This document shows positions 1 to 10,699 of a stretch of DNA of 64,000 nucleotides, piece after piece (position 1 is the first letter of the stretch; every line of letters begins with the position of its first letter). Both the position numbers and the translations under genes were made by a program. The notes under the pieces were generated by a model. The model made no database searches. It had not been told where the DNA came from and saw only the letters and a list, made by a program, of their open reading frames with translations. Origin of the DNA: Paratinospora sagittata (Eukaryota > Streptophyta > Magnoliopsida > Ranunculales > Menispermaceae); contig JAYMFD010002396.1 in NCBI GenBank assembly GCA_035771175.1, forward strand, positions 17,575-81,574. The letters are read 5' to 3'.

Positions 1-230
1 AAAATGAAAAAAAAGTGCACCGAAAACGGACATCGGTAGAAAAAGTTACTGCCCGTAGAACAAAGACGCAGCGGGTAGCGTTTTTCCTGTTTTTATTATA
101 TTTTCGCGGCGTTGGATAACGTAAAATAGCAACTGTCAAGAACGAAAGGCAAAATCGGTGAGAGAGTTTGAAAGGGAGTTCCGACGGGAGGGAAAAAAAG
201 AAGGAAAGAGAACGAAAGAAAAAATAAAAG
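1..230 (-). other. partial 5S spacer at left edge
   Basis: This is the 3' flank of copy 1: terminator, A-rich (T-rich on the gene strand) tract and mid-spacer. The window starts in the A-run that precedes the GTGCACCG motif. It carries the aacaaag marker near position 60 that is linked to A32T genes in the 4-unit block. No gene is seen in it. Confidence 0.95.
219..229 (-). terminator. Pol III terminator of copy 1 (representative)
   Basis: On the gene strand the 3' end of the 5S gene is followed by C, then TTTT, A, and TTTTTT. Two T-runs of four and six are typical of RNA polymerase III termination. The same tract follows nearly all copies. Variants: copies 42, 49 and 59 have the first run broken (TATTA); copies 46, 75, 81, 88, 95, 125 and 129 read TTTAATTTTTT; copies 61 and 65 read ATTTTATTTTTT. 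The T6 run stays intact in all of these. Confidence 0.9.
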
Positions 231-350
231 AGGGGTGCAACACGAGGACTTCCCAGGAGGTCACCCATCCTAGTACTACTCTCGCCCAAGCACGCTTAAC
301 TGCGGAGTTCTGATGGGAACCGGTGCATTAGTGCTGGTATGATCGCAGCC
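231..350 (-). rRNA. 5S rRNA: 5S rRNA gene, copy 1
   Basis: This gene encodes 5S rRNA of the large ribosomal subunit. It was placed by its match to plant 5S rRNA, from GGNTGCGATCATACC at the 5' end to TTGCACCCCT at the 3' end, with helices I-V foldable. Against the array consensus it has A32T, which turns the A32-U45 pair of helix III into U-U and destroys the BamHI site GGATCC, and G3C, which gives a C3/C116 mismatch in helix I. It belongs to a 4-unit block class. Whether this copy is transcribed cannot be told from sequence. Confidence 0.97.
254..301 (-). promoter_or_regulatory. internal control region of copy 1 (A box, IE, C box)
   Basis: Positions 50-64 (A box, 287-301), 67-72 (intermediate element, 279-284) and 80-97 (C box, 254-271) match the eukaryotic 5S internal promoter, which is bound by TFIIIA. 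The box limits are taken from the family, not measured here. Substitutions in these boxes are noted under each copy. Confidence 0.85.
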
Positions 351-380
351 ATGAGATACGCGACGGAAAACGTATTTAAA
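351..380 (-). promoter_or_regulatory. upstream 5S promoter of copy 1 (representative)
   Basis: On the gene strand TTTAAATA spans -30 to -23, a GC dinucleotide lies at -11/-10 and the base at -1 is T. Plant 5S genes need a TATA-like element near -28 and a GC near -12; many have C at -1, so T is a small departure. The element is the same before all copies except 74, 75 and 84. Just upstream of it the units differ in a linked marker, read on the + strand as cggtgag, cggagag, tggtgag or cagtgag. Confidence 0.85.
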
Positions 381-661
381 CGGTGAGATACAGGGAGCAG
401 TTTGCGGCTAGTAGATCTCGTAAAGGCACCGAAAATGAAAAAAAAGTGCACCGAAAACGGACATCGGTAGAAAAAGTTACTGCCCGTAGAACCAAGACGC
501 AGCGGGTAGCGTTTTTCCTGTTTTTATTATATTTTCGCGGCGTTGGATAACGTAAAATAGCAACTGTCAAGAACGAAAGGCAAAATCGGTGAGAGAGTTT
601 GAAAGGGAGTTCCGACGGGAGGGAAAAAAAGATGGAAAGAGAACGAAAGAAAAAATAAAAG
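351..661 (-). other. 5S intergenic spacer (representative, 311 bases)
   Basis: The spacer between copies 1 and 2 stands for all of them. From the upper gene downward (left to right on +) it holds the promoter, a BglII-type agatct, two direct copies of GCACCGAAAA either side of an A8 run, a possible stem ACCGA/TCGGT with a 9-base loop, a short stem CGTT/AACG with loop GGAT, and a purine-rich tract ending in the terminator of the next gene. No reading frame, tRNA or mobile element is seen in it. Confidence 0.9.
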
Positions 662-781
662 AGGGGTGCAACACGAGGACTTCCCAGGAGGTCACCCATC
701 CTAGTACTACTCTCGCCCAAGCACGCTTAACTGCGGAGTTCTGATGGGATCCGGTGCATTAGTGCTGGTATGATCGCAGCC
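662..781 (-). rRNA. 5S rRNA: 5S rRNA gene, copy 2
   Basis: G3C only. Its 3' spacer carries the agatgg marker (normally agaagg). Confidence 0.97.
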
Positions 782-1092
782 ATGAGATACGCGACGGAAA
801 ACGTATTTAAACGGTGAGATACAGGGAGCAGTTTGCGGCTAGTAGATCTCGTAAAGGCTCCGAAAATGAAAAAAAAGTGCACCGAAAACGGACATCGGTA
901 GAAAAAGTTACTGCCCGTAGAACCGAGACGCAGCGGGTAGCATTTTTCCTGTTTTTATTATATTTTCGCGGCGTTGGATAACGTAAAATAGCAACTGTCA
1001 AGAACGAAAGGCAAAATCGGTGAGAGAGTTTGAAATGGAGTTCCGACGGGAGGGAAAAAAAGAAGGAAAGAGAACGAAAGAAAAAATAAAAG

Positions 1093-1212
1093 AGGGGTGC
1101 AACACGAGGACTTCCCAGGAGGTCACCCATCCTAGTACTACTCTCGCACAAGCACGCTTAACTGCGGAGTTCTGATGGGATCCGGTGCATTAGTGCTGGT
1201 ATGATCGCACCC
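1093..1212 (-). rRNA. 5S rRNA: 5S rRNA gene, copy 3
   Basis: G65T breaks C14-G65 of helix II. Flank reads catcag on +; 3' spacer has gaaatggag, ggctccg and aaccgag markers. Confidence 0.95.
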
Positions 1213-1523
1213 ATCAGATACGCGACGGAAAACGTATTTAAACGGTGAGATACAGGGAGCAGTTTGCGGCTAGTAGATCTCGTAAAGGCACCGAAAATGA
1301 AAAAAAAGTGTACCGAAAACGGACATCGGTAGAAAAAGTTACTGCCCGTAGAACCAAGACGCAGCGGGTAGCGTTTTTCCTGTTTTTATTATATTTTCGC
1401 GGCGTTGGATAACGTAAAATAGCAACTGTCAAGAACGAAAGGCAAAATCGGTGAGAGAGTTTGAAAGGGAGTTCCGACGGGAGGGGAAAAAAGAAGGAAA
1501 GAGAACGAAAGAAAAAATAAAAG

Positions 1524-1643
1524 AGGGGTGCAACACGAGGACTTCCCAGGAGGTCACCCATCCTAGTACTACTCTCGCCTAAGCACGCTTAACTGCGGAG
1601 TTCTAATGGGATCCGGTGCATTAGTGCTGGTATGATCGCACCC
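1524..1643 (-). rRNA. 5S rRNA: 5S rRNA gene, copy 4 (A-box variant)
   Basis: G64A breaks C15-G64 of helix II and changes the last base of the A box; C39T lies in loop C. First of six copies with this pair of changes; possibly a weak or inactive gene. Confidence 0.93.
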
Positions 1644-1955
1644 ATGAGATACGCGACGGAAAACGTATTTAAACGGTGAGATACAGGGAGCAGTTTGCGG
1701 CTAGTAGATCTCGTAAAGGCACCGAAAATGAAAAAAAAAGTGCACCGAAAACGGATATCGGTAGAAAAACTTACTGCCCGTAGAACCAAGACGCAGCGGG
1801 TAGCGTTTTTCCTGTTTTTATTATATTTTCGCGGCGTTGGATAACGTAAAATAGCAACTGTCAAGAACGAAAGGCAAAATCGGTGAGAGAGTTTGAAAGG
1901 GAGTTCCGACGGGAGGGAAAAAAAGAAGGAAAGAGAACGAAAGAAAAAATAAAAG

Positions 1956-2075
1956 AGGGGTGCAACACGAGGACTTCCCAGGAGGTCACCCATCCTAGTA
2001 CTACTCTCGCCCAAGCACGCTTGACTGCGGAGTTCTGATGGGATCCGGTGCATTAGTGCTGGTATGATCGCACCC
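1956..2075 (-). rRNA. 5S rRNA: 5S rRNA gene, copy 5
   Basis: T53C, in loop B and the A box. The spacer on its 3' side has an A9 run, cggatatcgg and gaaaaactt. Confidence 0.95.
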
Positions 2076-2386
2076 ATGAGATACGCGACGGAAAACGTAT
2101 TTAAACGGAGAGATACAGGGAGCAGTTTGCGGCTAGTAGATCTCGTAAAGGCACCGAAAATGAAAAAAAAGTGCACCGAAAACGGACATCGGTAGAAAAA
2201 GTTACTGCCCGTAGAACAAAGACGCAGCGGGTAGCGTTTTTCCTGTTTTTATTATATTTTCGCGGCGTTGGATAACGTAAAATAGCAACTGTCAAGAACG
2301 AAAGGCAAAATCGGTGAGAGAGTTTGAAAGGGAGTTCCGACGGGAGGGAAAAAAAGAAGGAAAGAGAACGAAAGAAAAAATAAAAG

Positions 2387-2506
2387 AGGGGTGCAACACG
2401 AGGACTTCCCAGAAGGTCACCCATCCTAGTACTACTCTCGCCCAAGCACGCTTAACTGCGGAGTTCTGATGGGAACCGGTGCATTAGTGCTGGTATGATC
2501 GCAGCC
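2387..2506 (-). rRNA. 5S rRNA: 5S rRNA gene, copy 6
   Basis: A32T and G3C as copy 1, plus private C94T (G82-C94 becomes G-U in helix IV, inside the C box). Confidence 0.95.
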
Positions 2507-2817
2507 ATGAGATACGCGACGGAAAACGTATTTAAACGGTGAGATACAGGGAGCAGTTTGCGGCTAGTAGATCTCGTAAAGGCACCGAAAATGAAAAAAA
2601 AGTGCACCGAAAACGGACATCGGTAGAAAAAGTTACTGCCCGTAGAACCAAGACGCAGCGGGTAGCGTTTTTCCTGTTTTTATTATATTTTCGCGGCGTT
2701 GGATAACGTAAAATAGCAACTGTTAAGAACGAAAGGCAAAATCGGTGAGAGAGTTTGAAAGGGAGTTCCGACGGGAGGGAAAAAAAGATGGAAAGAGAAC
2801 GAAAGAAAAAATAAAAG

Positions 2818-2937
2818 AGGGGTGCAACACGAGGACTTCCCAGGAGGTCACCCATCCTATTACTACTCTCGCCCAAGCACGCTTAACTGCGGAGTTCTGA
2901 TGGGATCCGGTGCATTAGTGCTGGTATGATCGCAGCC
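2818..2937 (-). rRNA. 5S rRNA: 5S rRNA gene, copy 7
   Basis: G3C plus private C78A, which breaks C78-G98 at the base of helix IV. Confidence 0.95.
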
Positions 2938-3248
2938 ATGAGATACGCGACGGAAAACGTATTTAAACGGTGAGATACAGGGAGCAGTTTGCGGCTAGTA
3001 GATCTCGTAAAGGCACCGAAAATGAAAAAAAAGTGCACCGAAAACGGACATCGGTAGAAAAAGTTACTGCCCGTAGAACCAAGACGCAGCGGGTAGCGTT
3101 TTTCCTGTTTTTATTATATTTTCGCGGCGTTGGATAACGTAAAATAGCAACTGTCAAGAACGAAAGGCAAAATCGGTGAGAGAGTTTGAAAGGGAGTTCC
3201 GACGGGAGGGGAAAAAAGAAGGAAAGAGAACGAAAGAAAAAATAAAAG

Positions 3249-3368
3249 AGGGGTGCAACACGAGGACTTCCCAGGAGGTCACCCATCCTAGTACTACTCT
3301 CGCCTAAGCACGCTTAACTGCGGAGTTCTAATGGGATCCGGTGCATTAGTGCTGGTATGATCGCACCC
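3249..3368 (-). rRNA. 5S rRNA: 5S rRNA gene, copy 8 (A-box variant)
   Basis: G64A+C39T, identical to copy 4. Confidence 0.93.
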
Positions 3369-3680
3369 ATGAGATACGCGACGGAAAACGTATTTAAACG
3401 GTGAGATACAGGGAGCAGTTTGCGGCTAGTAGATCTCGTAAAGGCACCGAAAATGAAAAAAAAAGTGCACCGAAAACGGATATCGGTAGAAAAACTTACT
3501 GCCCGTAGAACCAAGACGCAGCGGGTAGCGTTTTTCCTGTTTTTATTATATTTTCGCGGCGTTGGATAACGTAAAATAGCAACTGTCAAGAACGAAAGGC
3601 AAAATCGGTGAGAGAGTTTGAAAGGGAGTTCCGACGGGAGGGAAAAAAAGAAGGAAAGAGAACGAAAGAAAAAATAAAAG

Positions 3681-3800
3681 AGGGGTGCAACACGAGGACT
3701 TCCCAGGAGGTCACCCATCCTAGTACTACTCTCGCCCAAGCACGCTTGACTGCGGAGTTCTGATGGGATCCGGTGCATTAGTGCTGGTATGATCGCACCC
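3681..3800 (-). rRNA. 5S rRNA: 5S rRNA gene, copy 9
   Basis: T53C, as copy 5; the A9 run is again in the 3' spacer. Confidence 0.95.
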
Positions 3801-4111
3801 ATGAGATACGCGACGGAAAACGTATTTAAACGGAGAGATACAGGGAGCAGTTTGCGGCTAGTAGATCTCGTAAAGGCACCGAAAATGAAAAAAAAGTGCA
3901 CCGAAAACGGACATCGGTAGAAAAAGTTACTGCCCGTAGAACAAAGACGCAGCGGGTAGCGTTTTTCCTGTTTTTATTATATTTTCGCGGCGTTGGATAA
4001 CGTAAAATAGCAACTGTCAAGAACGAAAGGCAAAATCGGTGAGAGAGTTTGAAAGGGAGTTCCGACGGGAGGGAAAAAAAGAAGGAAAGAGAACGAAAGA
4101 AAAAATAAAAG

Positions 4112-4231
4112 AGGGGTGCAACACGAGGACTTCCTAGGAGGTCACCCATCCTAGTACTACTCTCGCCCAAGCACGCTTAACTGCGGAGTTCTGATGGGAA
4201 CCGGTGCATTAGTGCTGGTATGATCGCAGCC
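4112..4231 (-). rRNA. 5S rRNA: 5S rRNA gene, copy 10
   Basis: A32T and G3C, plus private G97A, which converts the U79-G97 wobble to U-A. Confidence 0.95.
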
Positions 4232-4542
4232 ATGAGATACGCGACGGAAAACGTATTTAAACGGTGAGATACAGGGAGCAGTTTGCGGCTAGTAGATCTC
4301 GTAAAGGCACCGAAAATGAAAAAAAAGTGCACCGAAAACGGACATCGGTAGAAAAAGTTACTGCCCGTAGAACCAAGACGCAGCGGGTAGCGTTTTTCCT
4401 GTTTTTATTATATTTTCGCGGCGTTGGATAACGTAAAATAGCAACTGTCAAGAACGAAAGGCAAAATCGGTGAGAGAGTTTGAAAGGGAGTTCCGACGGG
4501 AGGGAAAAAAAGATGGAAAGAGAACGAAAGAAAAAATAAAAG

Positions 4543-4662
4543 AGGGGTGCAACACGAGGACTTCCCAGGAGGTCACCCATCCTAGTACTACTCTCGCCCA
4601 AGCACGCTTAACTGCGGAGTTCTGATGGGATCCGGTGCATTAGTGCTGGTATGATCGCAGCC
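4543..4662 (-). rRNA. 5S rRNA: 5S rRNA gene, copy 11
   Basis: G3C only; agatgg spacer marker as copy 2. Confidence 0.97.
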
Positions 4663-4973
4663 ATGAGATACGCGACGGAAAACGTATTTAAACGGTGAGA
4701 TACAGGGAGCAGTTTGCGGCTAGTAGATCTCGTAAAGGCACCGAAAATGAAAAAAAAGTGCACCGAAAACGGACATCGGTAGAAAAAGTTACTGCCCGTA
4801 GAACCAAGACGCAGCGGGTAGCGTTTTTCCTGTTTTTATTATATTTTCGCGGCGTTGGATAACGTAAAATAGCAACTGTCAAGAACGAAAGGCAAAATCG
4901 GTGAGAGAGTTTGAAAGGGAGTTCCGACGGGAGGGGAAAAAAGAAGGAAAGAGAACGAAAGAAAAAATAAAAG

Positions 4974-5093
4974 AGGGGTGCAACACGAGGACTTCCCAGG
5001 AGGTCACCCATCCTAGTACTACTCTCGCCTAAGCACGCTTAACTGCGGAGTTCTAATGGGATCCGGTGCATTAGTGCTGGTATGATCGCACCC
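4974..5093 (-). rRNA. 5S rRNA: 5S rRNA gene, copy 12 (A-box variant)
   Basis: G64A+C39T, third block of repeat A. Confidence 0.93.
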
Positions 5094-5405
5094 ATGAGAT
5101 ACGCGACGGAAAACGTATTTAAACGGTGAGATACAGGGAGCAGTTTGCGGCTAGTAGATCTCGTAAAGGCACCGAAAATGAAAAAAAAAGTGCACCGAAA
5201 ACGGATATCGGTAGAAAAACTTACTGCCCGTAGAACCAAGACGCAGCGGGTAGCGTTTTTCCTGTTTTTATTATATTTTCGCGGCGTTGGATAACGTAAA
5301 ATAGCAACTGTCAAGAACGAAAGGCAAAATCGGTGAGAGAGTTTGAAAGGGAGTTCCGACGGGAGGGAAAAAAAGAAGGAAAGAGAACGAAAGAAAAAAT
5401 AAAAG

Positions 5406-5525
5406 AGGGGTGCAACACGAGGACTTCCCAGGAGGTCACCCATCCTAGTACTACTCTCGCCCAAGCACGCTTGACTGCGGAGTTCTGATGGGATCCGGTG
5501 CATTAGTGCTGGTATGATCGCACCC
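5406..5525 (-). rRNA. 5S rRNA: 5S rRNA gene, copy 13
   Basis: T53C; A9 run in the 3' spacer. Confidence 0.95.
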
Positions 5526-5836
5526 ATGAGATACGCGACGGAAAACGTATTTAAACGGAGAGATACAGGGAGCAGTTTGCGGCTAGTAGATCTCGTAAAG
5601 GCACCGAAAATGAAAAAAAAGTGCACCGAAAACGGACATCGGTAGAAAAAGTTACTGCCCGTAGAACAAAGACGCAGCGGGTAGCGTTTTTCCTGTTTTT
5701 ATTATATTTTCGCGGCGTTGGATAACGTAAAATAGCAACTGTCAAGAACGAAAGGCAAAATCGGTGAGAGAGTTTGAAAGGGAGTTCCGACGGGAGGGAA
5801 AAAAAGAAGGAAAGAGAACGAAAGAAAAAATAAAAG

Positions 5837-5956
5837 AGGGGTGCAACACGAGGACTTCCCAGGAGGTCACCCATCCTAGTACTACTCTCGCCCAAGCACG
5901 CTTAACTGCGGAGTTCTGATGGGAACCGGTGCATTAGTGCTGGTATGATCGCAGCC
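5837..5956 (-). rRNA. 5S rRNA: 5S rRNA gene, copy 14
   Basis: A32T and G3C, no private change. Confidence 0.96.
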
Positions 5957-6267
5957 ATGAGATACGCGACGGAAAACGTATTTAAACGGTGAGATACAGG
6001 GAGCAGTTTGCGGCTAGTAGATCTCGTAAAGGCACCGAAAATGAAAAAAAAGTGCACCGAAAACGGACATCGGTAGAAAAAGTTACTGCCCGTAGAACCA
6101 AGACGCAGCGGGTAGCGTTTTTCCTGTTTTTATTATATTTTCGCGGCGTTGGATAACGTAAAATAGCAACTGTCAAGAACGAAAGGCAAAATCGGTGAGA
6201 GAGTTTGAAAGGGAGTTCCGACGGGAGGGAAAAAAAGATGGAAAGAGAACGAAAGAAAAAATAAAAG

Positions 6268-6387
6268 AGGGGTGCAACACGAGGACTTCCCAGGAGGTCA
6301 CCCATCCTAGTACTACTCTCGCCCAAGCACGCTTAACTGCGGAGTTCTGATGGGATCCGGTGCATTAGTGCTGGTATGATCGCAGCC
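6268..6387 (-). rRNA. 5S rRNA: 5S rRNA gene, copy 15
   Basis: G3C only. Confidence 0.97.
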
Positions 6388-6698
6388 ATGAGATACGCGA
6401 CGGAAAACGTATTTAAACGGTGAGATACAGGGAGCAGTTTGCGGCTAGTAGATCTCGTAAAGGCACCGAAAATGAAAAAAAAGTGCACCGAAAACGGACA
6501 TCGGTAGAAAAAGTTACTGCCCGTAGAACCAAGACGCAGCGGGTAGCGTTTTTCCTGTTTTTATTATATTTTCGCGGCGTTGGATAACGTAAAATAGCAA
6601 CTGTCAAGAACGAAAGGCAAAATCGGTGAGAGAGTTTGAAAGGGAGTTCCGACGGGAGGGGAAAAAAGAAGGAAAGAGAACGAAAGAAAAAATAAAAG

Positions 6699-6818
6699 AG
6701 GGGTGCAACACGAGGACTTCCCAGGAGGTCACCCATCCTAGTACTACTCTCGCCTAAGCACGCTTAACTGCGGAGTTCTAATGGGATCCGGTGCATTAGT
6801 GCTGGTATGATCGCACCC
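6699..6818 (-). rRNA. 5S rRNA: 5S rRNA gene, copy 16 (A-box variant)
   Basis: G64A+C39T, fourth block of repeat A. Confidence 0.93.
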
Positions 6819-7130
6819 ATGAGATACGCGACGGAAAACGTATTTAAACGGTGAGATACAGGGAGCAGTTTGCGGCTAGTAGATCTCGTAAAGGCACCGA
6901 AAATGAAAAAAAAAGTGCACCGAAAACGGATATCGGTAGAAAAACTTACTGCCCGTAGAACCAAGACGCAGCGGGTAGCGTTTTTCCTGTTTTTATTATA
7001 TTTTCGCGGCGTTGGATAACGTAAAATAGCAACTGTCAAGAACGAAAGGCAAAATCGGTGAGAGAGTTTGAAAGGGAGTTCCGACGGGAGGGAAAAAAAG
7101 AAGGAAAGAGAACGAAAGAAAAAATAAAAG

Positions 7131-7250
7131 AGGGGTGCAACACGAGGACTTCCCAGGAGGTCACCAATCCTAGTACTACTCTCGCCCAAGCACGCTTGAC
7201 TGCGGAGTTCTGATGGGATCCGGTGCATTAGTGCTGGTATGATCGCACCC
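7131..7250 (-). rRNA. 5S rRNA: 5S rRNA gene, copy 17
   Basis: T53C plus private G85T, which breaks G85-C92 in helix IV within the C box. Confidence 0.94.
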
Positions 7251-7561
7251 ATGAGATACGCGACGGAAAACGTATTTAAACGGAGAGATACAGGGAGCAG
7301 TTTGCGGCTAGTAGATCTCGTAAAGGCACCGAAAATGAAAAAAAAGTGCACCGAAAACGGACATCGGTAGAAAAAGTTACTGCCCGTAGAACAAAGACGC
7401 AGCGGGTAGCGTTTTTCCTGTTTTTATTATATTTTCGCGGCGTTGGATAACGTAAAATAGCAACTGTCAAGAACGAAAGGCAAAATCGGTGAGAGAGTTT
7501 GAAAGGGAGTTCCGACGGGAGGGAAAAAAAGAAGGAAAGAGAACGAAAGAAAAAATAAAAG

Positions 7562-7681
7562 AGGGGTGCAACACGAGGACTTCCCAGGAGGTCACCCATC
7601 CTAGTACTACTCTCGCCCAAGCACGCTTAACTGCGGAGTTCTGATGGGAACCGGTGCATTAGTGCTGGTATGATCGCAGCC
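7562..7681 (-). rRNA. 5S rRNA: 5S rRNA gene, copy 18
   Basis: A32T and G3C. Confidence 0.96.
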
Positions 7682-7992
7682 ATGAGATACGCGACGGAAA
7701 ACGTATTTAAACGGTGAGATACAGGGAGCAGTTTGCGGCTAGTAGATCTCGTAAAGGCACCGAAAATGAAAAAAAAGTGCACCGAAAACGGACATCGGTA
7801 GAAAAAGTTACTGCCCGTAGAACCAAGACGCAGCGGGTAGCGTTTTTCCTGTTTTTATTATATTTTCGCGGCGTTGGATAACGTAAAATAGCAACTGTCA
7901 AGAACGAAAGGCAAAATCGGTGAGAGAGTTTGAAAGGGAGTTCCGACGGGAGGGAAAAAAAGATGGAAAGAGAACGAAAGAAAAAATAAAAG

Positions 7993-8112
7993 AGGGGTGC
8001 AACACGAGGACTTCCCAGGAGGTCACCCATCCTAGTACTACTCTCGCCCAAGCACGCTTAACTGCGGAGTTCTGATGGGATCCGGTGCATTAGTGCTGGT
8101 ATGATCGCAGCC
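7993..8112 (-). rRNA. 5S rRNA: 5S rRNA gene, copy 19
   Basis: G3C only. Confidence 0.97.
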
Positions 8113-8423
8113 ATGAGATACGCGACGGAAAACGTATTTAAACGGTGAGATACAGGGAGCAGTTTGCGGCTAGTAGATCTCGTAAAGGCTCCGAAAATGA
8201 AAAAAAAGTGCACCGAAAACGGACATCGGTAGAAAAAGTTACTGCCCGTAGAACCGAGACGCAGCGGGTAGCGTTTTTCCTGTTTTTATTATATTTTCGC
8301 GGCGTTGGATAACGTAAAATAGCAACTGTCAAGAACGAAAGGCAAAATCGGTGAGAGAGTTTGAAAGGGAGTTCCGACGGGAGGGGAAAAAAGAAGGAAA
8401 GAGAACGAAAGAAAAAATAAAAG

Positions 8424-8543
8424 AGGGGTGCAACACGAGGACTTCCCAGGAGGTCACCCATCCTAGTACTACTCTCGCCTAAGCACGCTTAACTGCGGAG
8501 TTCTAATGGGATCCGGTGCATTAGTGCTGGTATGATCGCACCC
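8424..8543 (-). rRNA. 5S rRNA: 5S rRNA gene, copy 20 (A-box variant)
   Basis: G64A+C39T. Its 3' spacer is a mosaic: the gaggggaaaa marker of the block with ggctccg and aaccgag from the copy 3 class. Confidence 0.93.
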
Positions 8544-8855
8544 ATGAGATACGCGACGGAAAACGTATTTAAACGGTGAGATACAGGGAGCAGTTTGCGG
8601 CTAGTAGATCTCGTAAAGGCACCGAAAATGAAAAAAAAAGTGCACCGAAAACGGATATCGGTAGAAAAACTTACTGCCCGTAGAACCAAGACGCAGCGGG
8701 TAGCGTTTTTCCTGTTTTTATTATATTTTCGCGGCGTTGGATAACGTAAAATAGCAACTGTCAAGAACGAAAGGCAAAATCGGTGAGAGAGTTTGAAAGG
8801 GAGTTCCGACGGGAGGGAAAAAAAGAAGGAAAGAGAACGAAAGAAAAAATAAAAG

Positions 8856-8975
8856 AGGGGTGCAACACGAGGACTTCCCAGGAGGTCACCCATCCTAGTA
8901 CTACTCTCGCCCAAGCACGCTTGACTGCGGAGTTCTGATGGGATCCGGTGCATTAGTGCTGGTATGATCGCACCC
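8856..8975 (-). rRNA. 5S rRNA: 5S rRNA gene, copy 21
   Basis: T53C; A9 run in the 3' spacer. Confidence 0.95.
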
Positions 8976-9286
8976 ATGAGATACGCGACGGAAAACGTAT
9001 TTAAACGGAGAGATACAGGGAGCAGTTTGCGGCTAGTAGATCTCGTAAAGGCACCGAAAATGAAAAAAAAGTGCACCGAAAACGGACATCGGTAGAAAAA
9101 GTTACTGCCCGTAGAACAAAGACGCAGCGGGTAGCGTTTTTCCTGTTTTTATTATATTTTCGCGGCGTTGGATAACGTAAAATAGCAACTGTCAAGAACG
9201 AAAGGCAAAATCGGTGAGAGAGTTTGAAAGGGAGTTCCGACGGGAGGGAAAAAAAGAAGGAAAGAGAACGAAAGAAAAAATAAAAG

Positions 9287-9406
9287 AGGGGTGCAACACG
9301 AGGACTTCCCAGGAGGTCACCCATCCTAGTACTACTCTCGCCCAAGCACGCTTAACTGCGGAGTTCTGATGGGAACCGGTGCATTAGTGCTGGTATGATC
9401 GCAGCT
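9287..9406 (-). rRNA. 5S rRNA: 5S rRNA gene, copy 22
   Basis: A32T and G3C, plus G1A at the predicted first transcribed base (G1-C118 lost). Confidence 0.95.
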
Positions 9407-9717
9407 ATGAGATACGCGACGGAAAACGTATTTAAACGGTGAGATACAGGGAGCAGTTTGCGGCTAGTAGATCTCGTAAAGGCACCGAAAATGAAAAAAA
9501 AGTGCACCGAAAACGGACATCGGTAGAAAAAGTTACTGCCCGTAGAACCAAGACGCAGCGGGTAGCGTTTTTCCTGTTTTTATTATATTTTCGCGGCGTT
9601 GGATAACGTAAAATAGCAACTGTCAAGAACGAAAGGCAAAATCGGTGAGAGAGTTTGAAAGGGAGTTCCGACGGGAGGGAAAAAAAGATGGAAAGAGAAC
9701 GAAAGAAAAAATAAAAG

Positions 9718-9837
9718 AGGGGTGCAACACGAGGACTTCCCAGGAGGTCACCCATCCTAGTACTACTCTCGCCCAAGCACGCTTAACTGCGGAGTTCTGA
9801 TGGGATCCGGTGCATTAGTGCTGGTATGATCGCACCC
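9718..9837 (-). rRNA. 5S rRNA: 5S rRNA gene, copy 23
   Basis: No difference from the consensus seen. The 5' flank reads catcag on + instead of catgag, as at copy 3. Confidence 0.97.
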
Positions 9838-10148
9838 ATCAGATACGCGACGGAAAACGTATTTAAACGGTGAGATACAGGGAGCAGTTTGCGGCTAGTA
9901 GATCTCGTAAAGGCTCCGAAAATGAAAAAAAAGTGCACCGAAAACGGACATCGGTAGAAAAAGTTACTGCCCGTAGAACCGAGACGCAGCGGGTAGCGTT
10001 TTTCCTGTTTTTATTATATTTTCGCGGCGTTGGATAACGTAAAATAGCAACTGTCAAGAACGAAAGGCAAAATCGGTGAGAGAGTTTGAAATGGAGTTCC
10101 GACGGGAGGGAAAAAAAGAAGGAAAGAGAACGAAAGAAAAAATAAAAG

Positions 10149-10268
10149 AGGGGTGCAACACGAGGACTTCCCAGGAGGTCACCCATCCTAGTACTACTCT
10201 CGCCCAAGCACGCTTCACTGCGGAGTTCTGATGGGATCCGGTGCATTAGTGCTGGTATGATCGCAGCC
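10149..10268 (-). rRNA. 5S rRNA: 5S rRNA gene, copy 24
   Basis: T53G (loop B, A box) and G3C. Flank beyond the TATA element reads tggtgag. Confidence 0.95.
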
Positions 10269-10579
10269 ATGAGATACGCGACGGAAAACGTATTTAAATG
10301 GTGAGATACAGGGAGCAGTTTGCGGCTAGTAGATCTCGTAAAGGCACCGAAAATGAAAAAAAAGTGCACCGAAAACGGACATCGGTAGAAAAAGTTACTG
10401 CCCGTAGAACAAAGACGCAGCGGGTAGCGTTTTTCCTGTTTTTATTATATTTTCGCGGCGTTGGATAACGTAAAATAGCAACTGTCAAGAACGAAAGGCA
10501 AAATCGGTGAGAGAGTTTGAAAGGGAGTTCCGACGGGAGGGAAAAAAAGAAGGAAAGAGAACGAAAGAAAAAATAAAAG

Positions 10580-10699
10580 AGGGGTGCAACACGAGGACTT
10601 CCCAGGAGGTCACCCATCCTAGTACTACTCTCGCCCAAGCACGCTTAACTGCGGAGTTCTGATGGGATCCGGTGCATTAGTGCTGGTATGATCGCAGCC
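10580..10699 (-). rRNA. 5S rRNA: 5S rRNA gene, copy 25
   Basis: G3C only; the 3' spacer has aacaaag. Confidence 0.97.

Larger units (their letters stand above)
1524..9717 (-). repeat. higher-order repeat A: 4 units, 1725 bases
   Basis: Genes with G64A+C39T start at 1524, 3249, 4974, 6699 and 8424, each 1725 bases apart. Each is followed by a T53C gene, an A32T+G3C gene and a G3C-only gene, and each block holds one 432-base unit with an A9 run. Four full periods and part of a fifth are present. Fragments recur at copies 1-3 and 25-28. Confidence 0.95.

Noticed and set aside
19..37. Possible stem ACCGA/TCGGT in the spacer as a structured RNA
   Set aside because: Only five base pairs with a nine-base loop, downstream of the terminator, and broken in units with cggaag; no sign of selection for pairing.
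376..720. Minus-strand reading frames of 107-195 codons every 431 bases
   Set aside because: They start inside the 5S gene and run through terminator and spacer. The frame shifts between units because 431 is not a multiple of three, and changes ignore codon position. They are by-products of the repeat.
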